DNA of 20,200 nucleotides from positions 1 to 20,200 of the forward strand of contig WJLA01000066.1 of the NCBI GenBank assembly GCA_014728765.1, read 5' to 3'. This stretch comes from Candidatus Peregrinibacteria bacterium (lineage in GTDB: Bacteria > Patescibacteriota > Gracilibacteria > UBA1369). The notes beneath the pieces were generated by a model that was not told the origin of the DNA, made no database searches, and saw only the letters and a list, made by a program, of their open reading frames with translations. The position numbers and the translations under genes are program-made. Shown here one piece after another: positions 1-7,382 of the stretch. Position 1 is the first letter of the stretch; every line of letters starts with the position of its first letter.

Positions 1-483
1 TGTATAAGGAGAAGAAGTCAGTGGCTTTCTATCTTGGCTATCAGACATGTTTCCGGTAGGATCAAGAATTTCAAATGCCGTATTTGCATTCGCCGCACTT
101 TTAACTTCTACCTGCAAAAATTTTTCCCAATCTGAGTTAAAGTTAGGCAAAACATTTTGCGAACCCAATTGAACTGTGAATATTCCATCTTGATTTGGAG
201 TAACATTATAAGACTCTTGCCATCCCATATAATTTGGCGCCAATAAATTGATATTTCCTGAACCATCAATATCTCCCGCACTAAAATCTGAACTTTGCCA
301 AATACTAAACCTGACAGTATGCGCTGTAACAATAGGATTACCTGCATTATCTTTTAGTTTCGCAGTATAAGTCATTGAATATGGAGCCGTTGTCACACCC
401 GGAGGTTGAGCTGCAGAAACTAATGAAACCAGACCAAAAATGACCAGTGACACTAATATTTTTGCAATGTTATTCATACGCAT
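1..483 (-). CDS. Secreted surface protein, N-terminal part (cut by window edge)
   Basis: Reading on the minus strand from the ATG at 483 gives 161 codons without a stop up to the window edge, so the C-terminus is missing. A second in-frame ATG lies two codons in, at 477. The protein opens with a signal peptide: a short hydrophobic stretch (AKILVSLVIFGLVSLVSA) followed by AQPPG, with cleavage likely after VSA. The following domain has the pattern of secreted, beta-rich N-terminal domains found on large surface or tail-fibre-like proteins: TYTAKLKDNAGNPI (an extension like 'YQGRLTDAAGNPV'), FSIWQSSDF, DGIFTVQLG, and near the edge DRKPLTSSPYT, which resembles the 'PRQPLTSVPYA' ending of that domain. 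In such proteins a long variable region usually follows. It is probably exported and cell-surface located, but the actual role cannot be told from this fragment. The gene is divergent from the ferredoxin gene and has its own promoter at 496-524. Confidence 0.75.
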   Translation of the reverse strand, partial: MRMNNIAKILVSLVIFGLVSLVSAAQPPGVTTAPYSMTYTAKLKDNAGNPIVTAHTVRFSIWQSSDFSAGDIDGSGNINLLAPNYMGWQESYNVTPNQDGIFTVQLGSQNVLPNFNSDWEKFLQVEVKSAANANTAFEILDPTGNMSDSQDRKPLTSSPYT

Positions 484-495
484 ATGTTTCCATTA

Positions 496-524
496 ATTAT
501 AACATAACTCTATGGCTTAATCAA
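496..524 (-). promoter_or_regulatory. Sigma-70-type promoter of the surface-protein gene
   Basis: On the minus strand TTGATT (519-524) is followed after 17 bases by a perfect TATAAT (496-501). Transcription would start near 489, leaving a leader of only about 5-12 bases before the ATGs at 483 and 477, so the mRNA would be almost leaderless. Confidence 0.55.
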
Positions 525-551
525 TTGCTTAAAGCTACAAATATGTATATT
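525..551 (+). promoter_or_regulatory. Possible promoter of the ferredoxin-nrnA pair
   Basis: TTGCTT (525-530) and TATATT (546-551, preceded directly by TG) are 15 bases apart, which is short. The extended -10 TG makes it plausible. It overlaps almost back to back with the divergent promoter at 496-524. Confidence 0.3.
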
Positions 552-574
552 TTTATTTCCTGTAATTAAAAAAA

Positions 575-820
575 ATGTTAGTACAAGTTGATAGAAATGT
601 TTGTATAGGTGCGGCACCCTGTGTAGCTATAGCCGGAGATGTCTTTCAATTGGATGATGAAGGCAAAGCTATTATAATAGGACCTGCCAATGATGAAGAA
701 AATGTCAAATTGGCAGCGGAAGCTTGCCCAGTTAGAGCAATTTTTCTATATGAAGATGATAAAAAGCAAATTTATCCTCCGGAAAAAGATCAAGCTCGAC
801 CTTATGAAGAAGCAAACTAA
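575..820 (+). CDS. Small ferredoxin with one iron-sulfur cluster (three cysteine ligands)
   Basis: This 81-residue protein has the layout of single-cluster bacterial ferredoxins: VDRNVCIGAAPCVAIAGDVF near the N-terminus, a DDEGKA turn, and EACPVRAI in the second half. It would carry electrons for an oxidoreductase in the cytoplasm; the partner is not visible. The only cysteines are C10, C16 and C51. The position that is the second ligand of a [4Fe-4S] cluster (CxxCxxC) is Ala13. Three-cysteine ferredoxins of this layout usually hold a [3Fe-4S] cluster, or a [4Fe-4S] cluster with a non-protein fourth ligand. The C-terminal tail (about residues 58-81) is charged and acidic. No Shine-Dalgarno sequence precedes the ATG. 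The end of the gene overlaps the start of the downstream phosphoesterase by 17 bases, so the two are probably co-transcribed. Confidence 0.85.
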   Translation: MLVQVDRNVCIGAAPCVAIAGDVFQLDDEGKAIIIGPANDEENVKLAAEACPVRAIFLYEDDKKQIYPPEKDQARPYEEAN

Positions 821-1778
821 CCAAATCAAAAAAGTTGAATTCGAAAAAGCTTTTGAAATTATCAAAAAATCTGAACAAATTGCCATTATTTCGCATCGCA
901 ATCCTGACCCTGACGCCATCGGCAGCAATCTTGCATTAAGAGAAGTTTTGGAAAGAATGGGAAAGAATGTAGTTTCAGCCTGCGTAGACAAACCGCCTGA
1001 AAACTCCGATTTTATAATTAAAAACCGTGTATTTGAAAAGAAAATTAATCTACAACAATTCGATTTAATAATAACAGTTGATTGCGGAAGCATTGAACAA
1101 ACAGCATATCCTCAGTTAGCTCCCGATTTACCGAATTTCAATCCCATAATTAACATTGATCATCACGCATCTAACAATCTATTCGGCACAATAAATCTTC
1201 ACTCTAAGACTATTTCGTCTACTTGTGAAATCATCTATCAAACACTTCAAATTTGGAAACAAGAAATCAATCCAAGCATTGCAACAGCTCTTTTATTTGG
1301 AATTTACTTTGATACGGGCAGTTTCATGCATACCAATACTACTGCAGAGACTCTTGAAATAGCCGAAAAGCTCTATCAAGCCGGAGCTGATAAAGCACAA
1401 ATCGTTGATAGTCTTTTTAAAAATTTCAATGAAAGAAAATTTAAATTATGGGGCGAAGTACTCTCTTCATTTAAAATAACTGAACAAAATTCCATTGTAT
1501 CTGCCGTAACCATAGAAGATGTCCAAAAATATAAATGTAACGGAGAAGAATTGTCAGGCATTATCGATTATTTAAGTACGGGAAATCAATGTAATTATGC
1601 CATACTTGTCAACGAAACAGATCAAGATATCATCAAAGGTTCCCTTAGAACACAACACGAACAATTCGATATGTCCAAGATTGCCGGAAAACTTGGTGGC
1701 GGAGGGCATAAAAAAGCTTCCGGATTTAGCATCCCCGGAAAAATTCAAAAACAAATAGTTTGGAAAATTCAGAATTAA
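804..1778 (+). CDS. nrnA: DHH/DHHA1 phosphoesterase, NrnA-type (nanoRNase / pAp phosphatase)
   Basis: The 324-residue product has the complete DHH-DHHA1 architecture. Motif I is HRNPDPDAIGS (D35, D37), motif II VDCGS (D93), the DHH triad is IDHHAS (D119-H121), and motif IV is FDTGSF; these bind two Mn2+ ions. The C-terminal DHHA1 domain ends in the substrate-binding loop GGGGHKKASGF. Length and motif order match NrnA, which in other bacteria degrades 2-5-nucleotide RNAs and dephosphorylates pAp; the substrate here is inferred from family. I chose ATG 804 because the longer reading from 690 would lie mainly inside the ferredoxin gene and adds residues without domain homology. From 804 the first conserved strand begins at about residue 26, as expected. 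The start lies 17 bases before the ferredoxin stop, suggesting translational coupling. Confidence 0.9.
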   Translation: MKKQTNQIKKVEFEKAFEIIKKSEQIAIISHRNPDPDAIGSNLALREVLERMGKNVVSACVDKPPENSDFIIKNRVFEKKINLQQFDLIITVDCGSIEQTAYPQLAPDLPNFNPIINIDHHASNNLFGTINLHSKTISSTCEIIYQTLQIWKQEINPSIATALLFGIYFDTGSFMHTNTTAETLEIAEKLYQAGADKAQIVDSLFKNFNERKFKLWGEVLSSFKITEQNSIVSAVTIEDVQKYKCNGEELSGIIDYLSTGNQCNYAILVNETDQDIIKGSLRTQHEQFDMSKIAGKLGGGGHKKASGFSIPGKIQKQIVWKIQN

Positions 1779-1858
1779 GTCAACTCGACTTACAATAATC
1801 CCTTTTCGGCAAAAAATGATTCTGTTAACATCAAGCCAATACTATTTATAGTGCTGAC

Positions 1859-1864
1859 TATAAT
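1859..1864 (+). promoter_or_regulatory. Possible -10 element of the RNR-like operon
   Basis: A perfect TATAAT sits 24 bases before the ATG at 1889, in the only sizeable gap (110 bases) between nrnA and the following operon. No good -35 hexamer is seen at the usual distance, so this is tentative. Confidence 0.35.
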
Positions 1865-1888
1865 CCCTCACACTAAATATTGACGCAA

Positions 1889-3658
1889 ATGAATATTCAA
1901 ATTATCAAAAATTCCGGAAAAATTGAACAATATGATTTTGAGAAAATATTACATTCAATTAAACAAGCTAATTCTGAAACATCGGAAGAATTATCTTTAA
2001 ACAATATATCAAAACAACTTGAAAAATATTTGGACATTATTGCTTTAAGCCAAGAAAGCAAGCTAAGTTCCAAACATCTATTTAAAATAGTCAATAAATT
2101 GCTTGAAGAAAATGAACTTTTTGATACACAAAAGAAATATTTAAATTTCAAATCACAACAAAAAAGTTATTTTACGCAAAATGAAATTAACAAATTACTA
2201 AAATATTATTCTCCGAATCAAAGCGAAATTAAACTTGATGAATGCCTTGAAAAGTTTATCCGTGAAGAAAATCAAAGTCTGCTTTCCGTTTACAAATCAA
2301 AAAAAATTCTACCAAATATTAATTCCGAAGAAACGATTGTTCTTCAAGATAATCTGGACAATATAATGGAAGGAATAAAAAAAATGTCCGTTAATGCTCA
2401 ACAAGGAATAAAATCAAATATTAATTTTTCCAAAATAAGACCCAGAAATGCCATTATCAGCTCAACTATGGGCAGAGCATCCGGTCCGATAGCGTTTATG
2501 GAGATATTTATAACCGCCTTTAAACAATTAATTAATGGATTCAACAAAAATAATTATAATAAGCTGCAAATTATATTAAATCTAAATCACCCTGACATAT
2601 TTGAATACTTAACTCTAGTCAGGAAAACCAAAAATGCAGACATCCGATTCATTATTCAAAAACCCGAAAACTTTGAAGAACTTATAAAATCAAAGTCTGA
2701 ACTGGAATTAATAAATCCGCAAAATCAAGAAGTCTACAGTAGCATTGATCTAAATAATTCAATGGACTTGATAATTTCATCAATAAAAGAGAACAAAAAT
2801 CTGAAAATTCGCAGCTGTGAATCTGCTTATCTATATTCAAAAAATCAAAATTTTTCCAATTTCACCGTTTTCCTTAACAATTATTACGATCAATTTGAAC
2901 TAAAAACCAAAGAATTAATAAACGACCTTGAAAACATCAAAAATCACTATCAAGAACATAATATTAAAATCAATTTCAATGGTTTTTATGATTTGTTATT
3001 TCGACTTAAACTTGAATTTGAATCAGTAAAAACACTCGAAATTATCACACAAATTTTAGATGAATTATCTAAAAAAATAAAAAAATATTTCATTTTAGTT
3101 ATTGATCTGGACGATCCAATAATAGATTTGACAGAAAATAGTTCAGGTCTTGATCCTTATGATCATTTAATCGTGGAAAAAACTAATTTGGAAGGCCAAA
3201 AAGTTTTAATCGCCAATCCAGTTCTTGAAAACTATTTAAATGAAACCAGTCTTCATACCGATGATATTTTAAATCAAATAGCGGAAGATAAATCCATACA
3301 AAATTTGAATGTTATTGATCCAAATATCAAATCATTGCTTATTACCGGAAAAGATATTAATCCTGAATGGAATATCAAAATACAATCTCTATTTGAAAAT
3401 GTTTTTGAATATGTAGAAAAAAAACTACATCTTCCAAATTCATTTAATTTCAAAAAACTGATCTCTCTTGCAAATATTTCGAATATTCACATCGATAATT
3501 ATTTAGATGAATTGAAAGAAAAACATAAGACAACCAATTATCTTGTTAAAACAATACAAAACCGTAATTCCGTTCAAGTTCAACCACCACTTTTTCAACT
3601 AAAAAAAACCGAAGAAATTTCACTACCACCGATAACCTCTAAACATCAAAATGAATAA
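1889..3658 (+). CDS. Degenerate class II ribonucleotide reductase-like protein with ATP-cone (probable pseudoenzyme)
   Basis: The 589-residue protein follows class II (B12-dependent) ribonucleotide reductase from end to end. Residues 3-27 resemble an ATP-cone (IIKNSGKIEQYDFEKI). Then come the barrel landmarks in order: NLDNIMEGIKKM (155-166), INFSKIRPRNAIISSTMGRA (178-197) followed by SGPIAFMEIF (198-207), NHPDIFEYL (233-241), ELINPQNQEVY (273-283), FNGFYDLLFRL (363-373), SSGLDP (418-423, for SSGIEP), NPVLENYL (443-450), and GKDINPEWNIKIQSLFENVF (487-506) with the KKLHLPN loop (511-517). What is missing is catalytic. The NPCGE radical-cysteine segment is absent, the conserved cysteine of 'CFVLP' is Thr149, and there is no C-terminal CxxC tail. 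Only C119 and C310 exist. It is about 150-250 residues shorter than active class II enzymes. It is therefore unlikely to reduce ribonucleotides; a nucleotide-sensing or scaffold role is my inference. ATG 1889 was chosen over an in-frame TTG at 1880. Confidence 0.75.
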   Translation: MNIQIIKNSGKIEQYDFEKILHSIKQANSETSEELSLNNISKQLEKYLDIIALSQESKLSSKHLFKIVNKLLEENELFDTQKKYLNFKSQQKSYFTQNEINKLLKYYSPNQSEIKLDECLEKFIREENQSLLSVYKSKKILPNINSEETIVLQDNLDNIMEGIKKMSVNAQQGIKSNINFSKIRPRNAIISSTMGRASGPIAFMEIFITAFKQLINGFNKNNYNKLQIILNLNHPDIFEYLTLVRKTKNADIRFIIQKPENFEELIKSKSELELINPQNQEVYSSIDLNNSMDLIISSIKENKNLKIRSCESAYLYSKNQNFSNFTVFLNNYYDQFELKTKELINDLENIKNHYQEHNIKINFNGFYDLLFRLKLEFESVKTLEIITQILDELSKKIKKYFILVIDLDDPIIDLTENSSGLDPYDHLIVEKTNLEGQKVLIANPVLENYLNETSLHTDDILNQIAEDKSIQNLNVIDPNIKSLLITGKDINPEWNIKIQSLFENVFEYVEKKLHLPNSFNFKKLISLANISNIHIDNYLDELKEKHKTTNYLVKTIQNRNSVQVQPPLFQLKKTEEISLPPITSKHQNE

Positions 3659-4715
3659 CTTATCGCAGGAAACTAAAAACTATTTGGAAAATCAAGAAAC
3701 GCTTGATCAAGATCCCAAATTGATAGCTGAATTTAAAGCTTTTAAAGCTGAAAGACAACAAAAATATCAAGATTTCTGGAATTTGGACGATAATCAAAGA
3801 AGCAAGCTTCTTGAAATAATGCACAATGAGTTAAATCAAGCCTATATCAAAAAAATGCTTGGCCCGAAACTGAGACATTGTTCAGCTAAAACTAAAAATT
3901 TCTGTATTCAATGGTTTGAAAGTGAAAAAAATCCATCTTTTAAAGAAGAAGCTCTGGCAATGTATGAACAAAGAATAGCAATTGAAGAAAATTTAACTTA
4001 TGTATTTGAAAGTTTTTCCATAAAATTAAAAAATAAATACTTTAAATTCTACCAATCACTTTATGATGAAAAGGAACAAATTCTGGATTTAATGTTCAAA
4101 GAAAAAGATGAAGCTGAAAAAGAAGCCAATAAACAACAACCAAAATCAGATAAAACACAAACAGTTGAAGAAAAAAAAGCAGTAAAAAATGAACAAGATG
4201 CCGTTCTAAAATCGAATAAGAAAAAAGAAACAAAGCAAAAAAACGAAGACCAATTCGATCAAGAATATTGGGCTGAAAAATATTATCAAGATAGTATTAA
4301 TTCTCAACGACACCAACAAGCGCTCAAAGCAATTCGTTATGCTAAAAAAGTGGAGGAGTTAAGTAAAATACAAGCTAAGATGAAAGTTGTCGAATCAACA
4401 AATGAAGAAGAAGAGGAAGAGGTTCCCACTGAAACTAAAATCTCATTAGAAAATAGTTTTCAATCCAATCAAGTCGAAACATTAAAAAATTCACAAGGAA
4501 AAAAACTACAAAATACCGAAATAATTGATGAAAATGGATATAGTATTACAGAGAAATTAATTAAAGAAAAAATTGCTTTAAAAAGCAAAAAGAACAAACA
4601 AAGTATTTTTGAGCTAGCTATTAACAAGCTGAAAAACAGCAAAAACAAAAAACATTATTCAAAAGATTTCAAGAAAATTATTGAATCCAAAGTACAAAAT
4701 TCTTCAGATATATGA
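3651..4715 (+). CDS. Unknown charged protein, partner gene of the RNR-like protein
   Basis: I do not recognise this 354-residue protein. The N-terminal part (1-150) is predicted helical, with conserved-looking aromatic and cysteine residues (QDFWNLDD, LRHCSAKTKNFCIQWFE). Residues 150-200 are a Lys/Glu/Gln-rich, probably disordered linker. A short helical segment with DQEYWAEKYYQD follows at about 203-214, then a run of six glutamates at 252-257 and a very basic C-terminus. There is no signal peptide or membrane segment, so it is probably cytoplasmic. Its ATG lies 8 bases inside the end of the RNR-like gene, so translation is likely coupled and the two products may act together. It ends with tandem stops (TGA TAG), 8 bases before the next gene. 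Composition is like its neighbours, so there is no sign of recent transfer. Confidence 0.75.
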   Translation: MNNLSQETKNYLENQETLDQDPKLIAEFKAFKAERQQKYQDFWNLDDNQRSKLLEIMHNELNQAYIKKMLGPKLRHCSAKTKNFCIQWFESEKNPSFKEEALAMYEQRIAIEENLTYVFESFSIKLKNKYFKFYQSLYDEKEQILDLMFKEKDEAEKEANKQQPKSDKTQTVEEKKAVKNEQDAVLKSNKKKETKQKNEDQFDQEYWAEKYYQDSINSQRHQQALKAIRYAKKVEELSKIQAKMKVVESTNEEEEEEVPTETKISLENSFQSNQVETLKNSQGKKLQNTEIIDENGYSITEKLIKEKIALKSKKNKQSIFELAINKLKNSKNKKHYSKDFKKIIESKVQNSSDI

Positions 4716-4723
4716 TAGAATAG

Positions 4724-5281
4724 ATGGAAACAAAAATCCAAATGACTGAAATAATTCAAATTATAGTCTTAAGTAGCGTTTTAGTGCTGATAGTTTTAAT
4801 GCTTATCACAATCTTAACACTGTTCTTTGTTGCCAAAGCACCTTATGTACCGAGTCAAAAAAAAATGATTAAGTCAATTTTGGATTCAATTCAAATGAAA
4901 AAAAATGCGAAATTATATGATCTTGGCTGTGGAGATGGTAGATTTTTGATTCAAGCGGAAAAAACTTATCAAATCAAAGGTATTGGTTTCGAAATCTCAA
5001 TAATTCCATATTTATTCAGTATATTATTCAAGAAAATTGAAAAATCCGATGTGCAAATTCATTTTGCCAACTTTTATAAAAAGAATTTATCGGATGCTGA
5101 TTACATTTTTTGTTATTTATACCCTGAAATGATGGAAAAAGTAGCGGAAAAAATAAAAAAAGAGTGTAAAAAAGGCACCAAACTCATTAGCAACACTTTC
5201 TCAATCAAAAACATGCAACCGAGTAAAGTCATCGCTAAAAATAAAAATCAAAAACAAAATATATACATTTATGAATTCTAA
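4724..5281 (+). CDS. Membrane-anchored SAM-dependent methyltransferase, FAM173/ATPSCKMT-like (copy 1)
   Basis: One N-terminal transmembrane helix (about 10-36) is followed by APYVPS and a class I methyltransferase domain. The SAM-binding motif I is LYDLGCGDGRF (64-74) and the acidic end of strand 2 is GIGFE (86-90). The order membrane helix, P-(Y/F)-VP, D(I/L)GxGDGR, then 'FANF...LSDADYIFCYLYPEMM' and a late 'KKGTKLIS' strand is that of the FAM173/ATPSCKMT family. The eukaryotic member of that family methylates a lysine of the ATP synthase c subunit. The substrate of this bacterial protein is unknown; a membrane or membrane-proximal protein is a fair guess. The C-terminal part is shorter and more lysine-rich than in copy 2 and lacks the 'FP.W' ending, so copy 1 looks the more diverged. 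An internal ATG at residue 7 is an alternative start. Confidence 0.8.
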   Translation: METKIQMTEIIQIIVLSSVLVLIVLMLITILTLFFVAKAPYVPSQKKMIKSILDSIQMKKNAKLYDLGCGDGRFLIQAEKTYQIKGIGFEISIIPYLFSILFKKIEKSDVQIHFANFYKKNLSDADYIFCYLYPEMMEKVAEKIKKECKKGTKLISNTFSIKNMQPSKVIAKNKNQKQNIYIYEF

Positions 5282-5876
5282 AATGCTAGACTTATTAAGC
5301 ACCTTTCTGGTAATTGGAGTATTAATTCCGATTATATATCTTACCAGTCAAAACTTTAACAATATCTTTTCACTGACGATTTTAATCTTAGTGTCAGTAC
5401 CCACCATCATGGCCATGATCAATGGAGCACCCTTCGTTCCTACACCCATGGATAGGGTCCGTAAAATGATCAAACTTTCCAAAATAAAACAAGGAGATCG
5501 TGTTTACGATATTGGTTGCGGAGATGGAAGAATAGTTTATATTGCTGCAAATGAATATGGCGCAAAAGCAACAGGATTTGAATTGTCACCACTTGTTTAT
5601 ATTTATGCTTTGATCAGAAAGTTTATTTGGAAATCAAAGGCAGAAATTAAATTCGCCAATTTTAAAATGAAAAATATATCAGATGCCGATGTAGTTTTTT
5701 GTTACCTGCTACCTGAATGCATTGATAAAATCCAAAATGATTTAACAAAAATGTTAAAGCCCGGCACTAAAATAGTTTCATACGCATTCGAATTTCCGGA
5801 ATGGAAACTCATTCATAAAGAAGAACGTGATAAAAAATTAGGTCTTGCACCTGTTTGGATTTATGAAAAGAAATAA
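5271..5876 (+). CDS. Membrane-anchored SAM-dependent methyltransferase, FAM173/ATPSCKMT-like (copy 2)
   Basis: A paralogue of the gene just before it, 201 residues. Two hydrophobic segments (about 7-26 and 33-50) precede APFVPTPMDRVRKMI. The SAM-binding motif VYDIGCGDGRIVY (78-90) and TGFELSP (101-107) follow. The later landmarks are FANFKMKNISDADVVFCYLL, KPGTKIVSYAFEFPEW and a C-terminal VWIYEKK; these match the FAM173/ATPSCKMT pattern more fully than copy 1. It probably transfers a methyl group to a lysine of a membrane protein; the target is unknown. The ATG at 5271 overlaps the previous stop by 11 bases; a second ATG at 5283, just after that stop, is possible. The last 39 bases overlap, tail to tail, the end of the comEC-like gene on the other strand. 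Confidence 0.83.
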   Translation: MNSKMLDLLSTFLVIGVLIPIIYLTSQNFNNIFSLTILILVSVPTIMAMINGAPFVPTPMDRVRKMIKLSKIKQGDRVYDIGCGDGRIVYIAANEYGAKATGFELSPLVYIYALIRKFIWKSKAEIKFANFKMKNISDADVVFCYLLPECIDKIQNDLTKMLKPGTKIVSYAFEFPEWKLIHKEERDKKLGLAPVWIYEKK

Positions 5877-7298
5877 GAGTAAAAGAATATAAATCATCAA
5901 TACAAATAAATTAATCTTTCCAACTTCCAATAAAGCGTTAGGAAATTTTGCCAGTATTTCCACTATTTTCACCATCAACTGAACAGACAACCAAGTAAAT
6001 GCAATCAATAAATATTTTAATGGCCAAAATATTATTGCTGAAATTACCGCCAAAAAAGAGAATAGCATCATTAAAGGTATCAATGGTAACACCATAATAT
6101 TAGCTAACGGTGAAATTAATGAAAACTCTCCGAAAGCATCCACAACAATGGGCAAAGTAAAAACCTGTGCCGCCAAAGTTACCAGCAAAGTATCAATCAA
6201 AAATTTCCAGATTCGAATATTCTGCCAAGTCGGCATTATCACAATCAAACCAAGTGTGGCGGTTACCGACAATTGAAAAGAAATATCAAAATTCAAATAC
6301 CAAGGGTTAAAAATAATCATGATAACAGAACTTAATAATAGACTTATCATTACATTGCCTTCTCTACGTAAAAATCCTGCAATCACAAAGTATAATCCCA
6401 TTAATGATGCCCTAATCACACTTGAAGACATCCCGGTCAAAAAAGTAAAAAAAAGTATTCCCGATAAAGTAATAATCAGTCTAATGTTCCTGTTAAAGCC
6501 TTGCAGTATTAATGCGAAAGCATTTATTAAGATTGTAATATTAAAGCCTGAAACTGCCAGTATATGAGTCAATCCGACCTTTCCGATATTTTCCATCAAA
6601 TCATCGGGAATGGATTTTCGATAGCCAAGTAAAATTCCCGCTACAATACCAGCCTCCGGTTCCGTAAAGTTCTGATTTATCAATTTCAAAAGATGTCGTT
6701 TAAAAATAAAGATTTGATTTAACAGCAAATCAACTGCATTATCAGAACTTTTTCTTTCCACAATTAAAGCATTATTGATAATGACAAAAATCCCCTCTTT
6801 CGCCAAATAATCCGCATAATTAAAATCATCAAAGTTTTCCGGTCTTTCCAATTCACCCTCAATTATTAAAGTTTCTCCAAAATAATATTCAGGAAACCTA
6901 GCAAGTTTTATTTTAATTTTTCCAGCGGTCGAATATGATTTATCATCAAAAATTAATGCCTCTGTCTCCAAAATCAAATATTGTCTGTCTTCTCTTAAAT
7001 CGGGTTCATTAATAACTTTTGCTTGAATATAAGCATTACCAATATCAACAAAGTTTTCAATTTTCCGATGATCAAAATCTAACAATGTATATGAAAACCT
7101 AACAAAACCAATAATAAAAACAATCAGTAGCAATAAGAATTGAAAATATTTTAATTGATTAAAAAAAACAATAAAACAATAGACCCATGCTAACGTAATA
7201 AGATAAAACAAAAGATTCAAACTATAAAAAACTGCGGCAACATTTACTCCGAATAAAAATGTGAATAATAAAAAAATAAAAAAATAATCTTTTCTCAT
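5838..7298 (-). CDS. comEC: ComEC/Rec2-family DNA-uptake channel, without the metallo-beta-lactamase domain
   Basis: A polytopic membrane protein of 486 residues. N-terminal helices (about 5-75) precede a DUF4131/OB-like extracytoplasmic part (about 80-180: FGETLIIEGELERPENFDDF, then NYADYLAKEGIFV), and the competence-domain core of about 7 helices fills 210-486. The core carries the family motifs AGILLGYRKSIP, LTHILAVSGFNI (243-254), FLTGMSSSVIRASLMG and NPWYLNFDISFQLS. ComEC forms the inner-membrane channel through which single-stranded DNA enters in natural transformation. Classical ComEC is about 700-800 residues, with a C-terminal metallo-beta-lactamase-like nuclease domain; here the protein stops right after the last helix (FLFINPNRCKT), so that domain is absent. 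It could be encoded elsewhere. No Shine-Dalgarno sequence precedes the ATG. Confidence 0.9.
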   Translation of the reverse strand: MRKDYFFIFLLFTFLFGVNVAAVFYSLNLLFYLITLAWVYCFIVFFNQLKYFQFLLLLIVFIIGFVRFSYTLLDFDHRKIENFVDIGNAYIQAKVINEPDLREDRQYLILETEALIFDDKSYSTAGKIKIKLARFPEYYFGETLIIEGELERPENFDDFNYADYLAKEGIFVIINNALIVERKSSDNAVDLLLNQIFIFKRHLLKLINQNFTEPEAGIVAGILLGYRKSIPDDLMENIGKVGLTHILAVSGFNITILINAFALILQGFNRNIRLIITLSGILFFTFLTGMSSSVIRASLMGLYFVIAGFLRREGNVMISLLLSSVIMIIFNPWYLNFDISFQLSVTATLGLIVIMPTWQNIRIWKFLIDTLLVTLAAQVFTLPIVVDAFGEFSLISPLANIMVLPLIPLMMLFSFLAVISAIIFWPLKYLLIAFTWLSVQLMVKIVEILAKFPNALLEVGKINLFVLMIYILLLLFLFINPNRCKT

Positions 7299-7333
7299 AA
7301 AAAAAGACTATTCGTAAAAAATTAAATGAAAAT

Positions 7334-7366
7334 AAAAAAACCCGGCTCGTCCAATGACGAGCCGGG
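7334..7366 (-). terminator. Rho-independent terminator of the lipoprotein gene
   Basis: Read on the minus strand, a perfect 11-bp GC-rich stem (CCCGGCTCGTC / GACGAGCCGGG, 7341-7351 and 7356-7366) with a 4-base loop is followed by seven Ts (7334-7340). It lies just after the lipoprotein stop and before comEC, so comEC must be transcribed separately or by read-through. Confidence 0.92.
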
Positions 7367-7382
7367 TTCCATTTATAAGCTT

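Noticed and set aside
108..347. Minus-strand open frame of 79 codons
   Set aside because: It lies in another frame inside the secreted surface-protein gene (1-483), whose frame has a signal peptide and a coherent domain.
690..803. Longer N-terminus for NrnA
   Set aside because: This part overlaps the ferredoxin gene almost entirely and encodes residues without homology; ATG 804 fits the family start.
1880..1888. TTG start for the RNR-like gene
   Set aside because: It adds only three residues (MTQ); ATG 1889 gives a normal ATP-cone N-terminus.
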